Assembly (NCBI RefSeq): GCF_032854445.1
Contig: NC_088302.1
Location: 17,357,338 to 17,421,337, forward strand
DNA length: 64,000 nt
Reading direction: 5' to 3'
DNA from: Liolophura sinensis
Taxonomy: Eukaryota > Mollusca > Polyplacophora > Chitonida > Chitonidae
Positions 58,071-64,000 of this stretch are shown piece by piece (the stretch's first letter is position 1; each line of letters opens with the position of its first letter). The notes under the pieces were generated by a model. That model was not told the origin of the DNA and did no database searches. It worked only from the letters and a program-made list of their open reading frames with translations. A program made the position numbers and the translations under genes.

Positions 58071-58544
58071 TTTTGTACTTCTTGTGAACGGTAATAGCAG
58101 CCCAATCTGTACTATTTTGCGTCTTTTTTTATTTTTTCCTTTCCGGCCTCTGACCGCCACTTTTTATTTCCTCATGTGAGTTTTCACCAAACTACGTTGA
58201 TATTCCATTCATTGCACCTGTAAACAGGAGCATGTTGCTGACCGTAACTGCAATTTTTGAGGACACTTCGTTATGTTTATAGAGTATAACCAGTTTTCAA
58301 CTGCAGTTCAAGAAAATCATGTCTCGGCTCTCCGCAGTAGTTTTGAGAAGTATTCTGAAAGGAGTGTGTCTGTCGATTTTTGTGTATATTATGAATTGGC
58401 AGTGAACGATACACGATCAAACAGAAGATTACTCTCTATTTTACGTTTTACTTAAATCTCGGTTAAAAATTTTCACAAAATTCGGAGTTGTACGTCTGAA
58501 TGTATTTATTCAAACTGCAGGCAGCACTCAAGATTTCACGACGT

Positions 58545-58785
58545 TTTACAACGTAACATCTCATTACCCTATCATTACCCTGGAGTATGTTATTCACAAC
58601 CCAGCGGAGTAGCAATAAAGGACCATGTACAGACCTGTACCTTCCGATGCGCATAGCGTTACGTCTCAGAGTTGTCACATTGTAGAGGTAAAAGCCCATC
58701 TTGAACTGGACGACCAGAATAAATACAAGTGTCGCGTTGAAATGAAATATAGCTACTTTGCTGTAACAACTGCATTAAGTATCAA
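58545..58785 (+). repeat. Unclassified long repeat, internal segment
   Basis: Shares gaccatgtacagacctgta, cacattgtagaggtaaaagc and gaccagaataaatacaagtg with 47310-47500 and 51900-52080. Confidence 0.7.
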
Positions 58786-58821
58786 TGTCTGCGTGTATAT
58801 TTACGACTCCAGTTACTGTGG

Positions 58822-59052
58822 GAAGGGGATCCCGTGACCCATCGGTTAGTGTGCTAGAGCAGGACAATCTTCCTCATCTATGCGATCGATTTGTGTTCAA
58901 GTCGAGCTCATGCTGACTTCCTCTGCAGTGGTACATGCGGATGGGAAAGTCTGCCAGTGGCCTGGGGATGGTCATGGATTTCCTTCGAGCTCTGCCCGGT
59001 TTCCTCACACCATGATGCTGGCCGTCATAGTGTAAGTGAAATATTCTTGATT
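58822..59052 (+). mobile_element. Near full-length SINE, diverged head
   Basis: Head gacccatcggttagtgtgct, box-B-like ttgtgttcaagtcg, core gctctgcccggtttcctcac and catgatgctggccgtcatag. Confidence 0.8.
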
Positions 59053-59148
59053 ACGCACTCAAGCAAATCAGCTTAGAATAAGAGCCTGTATCTATTATTG
59101 ACACCTGTATATGTATACGCCAAGTATTTGCGCCTGGCACAGTTTGTG

Positions 59149-59316
59149 ATTTATTTATTTATTTATTTGATTGTTTTACGCCGTACTCAAGAATATTTCA
59201 CTTATACGACGACGGCCAGCATTATGCCCAGCATGTGGAAACCGGGCAGAGCCCGGGGGAAACCCACGACCATCCGCAGGTTGCTGGCAGACCTTCCCAC
59301 TTCCGGCCGAAGAGGA
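59149..59316 (-). mobile_element. SINE copy with 12-bp target-site duplication
   Basis: 5'-truncated copy flanked by gcacagtttgtg at 59137-59148 and 59317-59328. Confidence 0.9.
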
Positions 59317-59814
59317 GCACAGTTTGTGGAGGGACTTTCTCGGTAATTGTATATACATTTAAAAGGTCCTTTGCCAAATAGTTTCGGGAAAAACACCAAT
59401 GCATCGCCCCAGTATATTATGTGCATGTAATCCTCCATTGTTTGCGCCAGTCGTTGTTGGAGAAACTTTACTGAAACCTGTATGTCTCCGCGCGCTGTTC
59501 AGCAAGCGTGTCTTTCAATTGCTCAGAAATCCCAAGTTCGGGTATGGAGCAATGGAGATTCCACTCCTTATTCTATTCTCGTGACCATGATGGCAAACCA
59601 GCGTGGCATACACATCTACGGGTGACTATGTACTGTGAGAAAGTTGATCAGTTACGTGCAGGTGGTTACTCCTGGCTCGCCGGTGGAATCCATTCATTAC
59701 ACTAGGATTTTTAAATTTGTCTGGGCCTTTTGTATCCAAAGTGTGATAAAATATCTTTCTTGACCTTGTGTCATTTGTTGACTAGTGGGTTGTTCATTGG
59801 ACCATGCTATATGT

Positions 59815-60115
59815 ATGTATGTATGTAGGTATGTATGCTTGGGGTTTAAGGTGGCACTTAACAATTTTTCAGTCATATACAATCATATCCATGAGGTGTG
59901 TGTACATATAGATTATGTCTTCTTGTCCTCTTGTGGCAAGGCGAGTCTATGCCGCCTAAGTGCTGCCACCACTGAAGTATCATGGCGAAGACACCAGGCA
60001 TGACACCCCATCCAGTCACATTGTACTGACAAAGGGCCAACCAGTCATGTTTCCTTGCTATAACCTTTCAATGCCGAGCGCCAAGCGAGGCAGCAGCAAG
60101 TACCAGTTTTAAAGT
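59815..60115 (-). mobile_element. Second SINE family copy, head truncated
   Basis: Shares the body with 5885-6262 (gaagacaccaggcatgacac, caaccagtcatgtttccttg, gcagcaagtaccagttttaa). Begins with a tatg microsatellite at 59811-59840. Confidence 0.7.
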
Positions 60116-60304
60116 CAAACATGCCATATGATTAGCATCAAATTTATTTTTACGTTGTAGCGCATGCACATGAAAACTAGCCTTCAATACCTCTGTCCCA
60201 GTTTACAGATGTTTTTTCGTGACGCGAGCATCAAGTGTTTGGAATCCATGATGGTTTGCCACGGAAGACATTTTGAGAATTTAACCGAGTTTGTCTGAGG
60301 GTGA

Positions 60305-60482
60305 ACTGTAGTGGGTATGTATATGTTTGCTTGTGGTTTTACGTCGAACTTAACATTTTTCAGTCATATAACGACAAGTCATGACGTGTGTGGACATATA
60401 CTGTACATGTCTACTTGAGTAAATGCCGCGAAAGTGCTGCCGTCCCTGCAGTATCATGCCGAAGACACCTGACATGACACCC
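60305..60482 (-). mobile_element. Second SINE family copy, partial
   Basis: Shares ttttacgtcgaacttaac, ttttcagtcatat and gaagacacctgacatgacac with the neighbouring copy. Confidence 0.65.
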
Positions 60483-60519
60483 GTTAACTGTAGAAGTTCG
60501 TGCTGTCAGACAACAGTTC

Positions 60520-61430
60520 AAGATAATCATGAAACTTTTCATGTTATCAAAAATATTTATCGGCTCGAGCTTTCCTTTGAAAAGACGATTAAGCATTCGT
60601 GAAACCCGAAGTGAGAGTGATTGACGGTGAAGCAATAAATGGCCGTCATAAATCAGGATGATGCGAAACAGCGACCGGATAAAGCACCCTACACGGATGA
60701 AGTCGTGCAGATCTATGAATTTAATTCATATTTTTGTTTTTCATCATTATTTCACGCATTTATCTCGGCGCAAGGTTGAGAATCAGTCGGAATTGCCAAC
60801 AAGCCACGTTACCGATCGTGAGGGAGCCCGGTCGCACGATTCCCCTGGTGGTTGATGAATAGAGAAAGGGGAACCTCGGGACCATCTAGGGACTGGGTAT
60901 AGGTTTATCTCACCAATTCTCGACGATCTAGAGGGAACAACTGTTACGTTAAATGACGCTTTCCTGCTTTATTCTCGTCACAAGTCTTGATTTTCTGGGA
61001 ATCTCCGGCAACTGAAATCTGGAAAAGACAGAGGCGAGCGCCCTATAAAAAGGATATGAAGTCCGTTTTTTCCCTTGAGCCGAGGTGGTAGATTATATTG
61101 TGATTTCGTTTTAAGCAGAAGCTGATATCCGTCATTACTGCGTCGTCTTTTAGAGTTTGAATTGTCAATAAACACTGCTCTGAGTTCCAAGTTGCCCGCT
61201 GAATACAGCCTGGGACTACACGGATAGCCCTTGTCCCTGTCATTTGCCAACTCTCCATAGACGGAATTTTCAAAATGTTTTACACTTAAATTGGAGGGGA
61301 AGCAGATGAAAAATATTCATTACGGAGACTACCGAAAGCCCGATAGCGCTTTATAGACCAGTTATTGAGGTAGAATTTGTAACAAAGCTTTGCCAAATTG
61401 CTGCGTTTTGACATACAATTTATTCTGCAA
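60520..61430 (+). repeat. Unclassified long repeat, copy 3
   Basis: Aligns with 47850-48670 and 52290-52905: cagatctatgaatt.aattca, tttttcatcattattt.acgc, gttaccgatcgt, agaaaggggaacctcgg, tcaataaacactgctctgag. Confidence 0.75.
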
Positions 61431-61569
61431 GGAACCCTGGGTTATTTCTTGGTACTTTTTGTCCATAACCCTTTTAATTTGTCAGATATTTGTGTGAAAA
61501 TTCACCTGTGCACCTTTTACCTTTCTCTCTTGACTTTTGTAGCTATTCACATTGGAAGTACGCTATAGT

Positions 61570-62110
61570 GAACATCTGGACGTTTCATACGACAAAGGAC
61601 TAAATCAGTTTTCAAATGACAACAATCTATTGAAAAGTTTATTTATTTATTTCTTTCTATGAACGGTGTTTTACGCCGTACTCAATAATATTGCACTTAT
61701 GCAGTGGCGGCCGTCATTATGGTTTGAGGAAACTGGACAGAGAAACTGGGAAACGTACGACCAACCGAAGGTTTTGGCCACACCTTCCCTAGTACGGTCT
61801 ATTGCAAAGCCACAACTACAGGAAATGAGTACTGCTGAGAATAGAAAATGAAAGTTCACTTCCAACAAACTGATGACGGGAATAAATAAAACAACGTTAA
61901 TTAGTCCGGTTGTTTAGTTCAAGTGTTGCTGCAAATTATAATATCGCCAGCTCTAAATGAGTTCTAGAAAAAACAAGAAACGAACGGACCCTTCCTTACA
62001 AACGATGTGTCATGCCTTTAAATTATTTTTTCGGACTACTATGTATGTGGATTGTGTTAAAGTAAAAGGACTACTGACTATTCAGTATTAAGCTAGGACC
62101 AGGGTATAGA
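61570..62110 (+). repeat. Unclassified long repeat, segment with SINE insertion
   Basis: Matches 57440-57830 on both sides of the SINE at 61635-61802, so the SINE inserted into this copy. Confidence 0.6.
61635..61802 (-). mobile_element. SINE copy, head missing
   Basis: tttatttatttatttctttc tail, tttacgccgtactcaataat, then a diverged core. Confidence 0.8.
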
Positions 62111-62177
62111 ATGTGTCTTTTGGGCAAAATCTGCTTCTACGCTGATTTATTCGTCATTCGGCTCTGAGCGACTAAAT

Positions 62178-62402
62178 GATGTATTTATTTATTTCTTTAT
62201 TTGCCTTGTGTTTAACACCGTACTCAACAATACTTCTACTATACGAAGACAGTCAGCATTATGGTGGGAGGAAACCTGACATGAACCTGGGAAAATCCAG
62301 GACCATCCACAGGTTGCTGACGTACCTCCCCACGTACGAACGGAGAGGAAGCCAGCATGAGCTGGGCGAAGTGATCGCAGTGGTGAGAGGCCCCTATGAC
62401 GG
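62178..62402 (-). mobile_element. SINE copy with partial head
   Basis: Tail, cattatggtgggaggaaacc core, linker ggaagccagcatgagctggg and part of the head (gtggtgagaggcccctatga). Confidence 0.82.
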
Positions 62403-62597
62403 TAGGTGGCACGTCATTTATGCAAGTGTGGGTCCTGGTAGATATTTTGAGACTTTAACTGCGTTGCCACGTGGCGCACTACATTAGATTGCGTTGGAAG
62501 ATAGCAGTTACTAACCCCGTCTTTAAACATTATATTATATTATATATATATTGTTTTTTCTTTGTCATTGTCTGACCTACATTTCCCCCTCTGTGTA

Positions 62598-63309
62598 TGT
62601 TATAGCGTGCACTGTAATTCAGTCGAGCCTTCCTGAGGCTTCTGTGTTAATGAGTTTAGTGTCCTTGTAAATAGAGTGTACATTCTGGAAATATGTATCG
62701 GTGTTGTAAACATGTTTACGATCAAACAATCCAGAAGTTTCTTCAATTTAGTCTATAAATATGAGCGCCGGAGTTGTGAAGATCGTAGTCATTTAATCAA
62801 GTTCACTTGAAAGCAGTCATTTACTCAAGTCCACTTGAGAGCAGTCATATTTTCTGTCATCCACTGTGAAAGAAATTTGCTGGATTTGGAGATATCGGCT
62901 TTCACGCCGTTTGATATTCGTCATTTGTATTCCATTTTCTGTACAGAGCATTTTGTGAGCTTGCCACTTGCCATTTTTTGAGACGTTATTTTTGAGCTTG
63001 TATCGCTCATCGTCTCTGTGCGATTACGTACATTTTATTCTTGTTTACCCTGAAAATGACTTAGTGTATATTTCCGAGGAGTGAAACACACATCGCCAGC
63101 TCGGCATCGCGGACGCTCCTATCAACCAGTTCGTCCTAGGAAGATACACCTTCACAGGCAGTTGAGGAATAAACCATCGTCAGCTTGACATTTATCAGGC
63201 TGTCGTCTGTCGATTGAAGAATTCCTCTTAACTGTGGATTCTATATTTACGTGGACTGACTCGCCTTTGGAAGCCGGAATATCCATCTAGATTTGGACGT
63301 TCTCTTCAG

Positions 63310-63385
<76 letters not shown>

Positions 63386-63617
63386 AATTTGTAATTATTT
63401 GTATTGTTTTGTATATTGTTGTCAGTTGTATTATTTGTCTTCGTCCATTTTGTTCAAATATATGTACTGAACTCATTCAAGCGTCTTCGTATTTCTTTGT
63501 TTCATCTTGTGTAAGGCTTATCGCTGATCTGAGAGTTATATAAGCCAGTTGTTTCTGATCTTTACTCTCCGATAAAGGTAGCCTTATAAGGGGATGGTAA
63601 TCATAAAATTTCTAACA
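62598..63617. mobile_element. Possible solo LTR
   Basis: About 1 kb starting tgtta and ending taaca, as in many Ty3/Gypsy-type LTRs, with a TATA box (tataaat, 62754-62760) and an AATAAA (63168-63173) in the expected order and no coding frames. No matching 5-bp target-site duplication was found and there is no second copy here, so this is tentative. Includes the (AT)n tract. Confidence 0.3.
63312..63381. repeat. (AT)n microsatellite
   Basis: About 35 uninterrupted ta units. Confidence 0.97.
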
Positions 63618-63644
63618 CATAACACTTCACGTTAAAAAAAAAAT

Positions 63645-64000
63645 AAATTATTTATAGACGGAAGCGTACGTGAAACCCGAAATTGCATTTTTGGCGGTGT
63701 GGCATAAATCAGGATAAAGGTAGAGGAATCAGGATGATGCAGCCTGTATGGGTGCAGATCTATGAATTCAGTTCATATCTAGCTGTCCATCACTACTTCA
63801 CGCCTTTGTCACGAAGAAAGGTGGGGAATCATTCGGAATTGACAACAGGCCGCGTTACCGATCGTATGTTCCTTAAGAAGGTGATGATTGGAGAAAGGAG
63901 TACCACGGTAACTTCCGGGCACTATGTGTCGGTTGATCTCATCATATCTCGCCGTTCTCGCGGGAACAGCTGTTAAAAATAACTGACGTTTTCCTGCACC
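63645..64000 (+). repeat. Unclassified long repeat, copy 4 (cut by window end)
   Basis: Aligns with 60600-60960 and 47880-48240: gtgaaacccgaa, gcagatctatgaattcagtt, ccgcgttaccgatcgt, gatgattggagaaagg, gcgggaacagctgtta. Confidence 0.75.

Noticed and set aside
52916-59362. Recurring frames containing [11 protein letters not shown] or [14 protein letters not shown]
   Set aside because: They are translations of SINE cores and recur at every SINE copy.
1-64000. Bacterial-type operons, CRISPR arrays, rRNA or integrated viral genes
   Set aside because: No regular spacer array, no rRNA blocks and no viral structural or replication gene was seen; gene structure is clearly intron-rich animal type.

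Overview
The window looks like lophotrochozoan genomic DNA, most likely from a mollusc. It is AT-rich, its genes are split into many short exons with GT-AG introns, and it carries more than twenty copies of a tRNA-headed SINE whose 3' half resembles the MetaSINE/core-SINE type abundant in molluscs and brachiopods. I found no bacterial gene structure, no rRNA genes and no CRISPR. Assignment to a phylum is inference from repeats and protein style.

The left part (567-24973, minus strand) is one large gene for a secreted thioester-containing protein of the alpha-2-macroglobulin/CD109/TEP family. Its start lies in the window (signal-peptide ATG at 24971-24973). Its 3' end (the rest of the thioester domain, CUB and receptor-binding domain) runs off the left edge. 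I could chain 20+ exons in phase, with conserved family landmarks including the thioester motif PYGCGEQN and the downstream catalytic histidine. The main discovery is between 8.7 and 14.0 kb: five tandem, homologous, alternative exons, each encoding a different bait-region segment followed by the conserved FPETWLW block. All five enter in phase 1, leave in phase 2 and have lengths of 1 mod 3, so a transcript can stay in frame only with a net inclusion of one of them. This is the hallmark of mutually exclusive splicing and would give one gene at least five bait specificities. Introns of this gene carry minisatellites, foldback elements and SINEs.

From 24980 to about 28700 is an intergenic interval between divergently oriented genes. 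From 28704 to 41890 (plus strand) lies a complete 13-exon gene for mitochondrial asparaginyl-tRNA synthetase (NARS2, 495 aa), with an N-terminal basic leader, OB-fold and class II catalytic motifs. Several of its introns contain SINEs and short tandem repeats, including a full-length poly(A)-tailed SINE flanked by a perfect 13-bp target-site duplication.

From 41891 to 64000 I see no gene I can support. The region is built from nested repeats: many SINEs, a multi-kilobase unclassified repeat family (copies at about 47-49.8, 51.6-53.4, 57.4-58.8, 60.5-62.1 and 63.65-64 kb), a probable solo LTR with an (AT)n tract, small inverted-repeat elements, and an odd pair of perfect back-to-back hairpins at 44734-44786. 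The two genes are functionally unrelated: one is innate-immune or protease-trapping, the other is mitochondrial translation.
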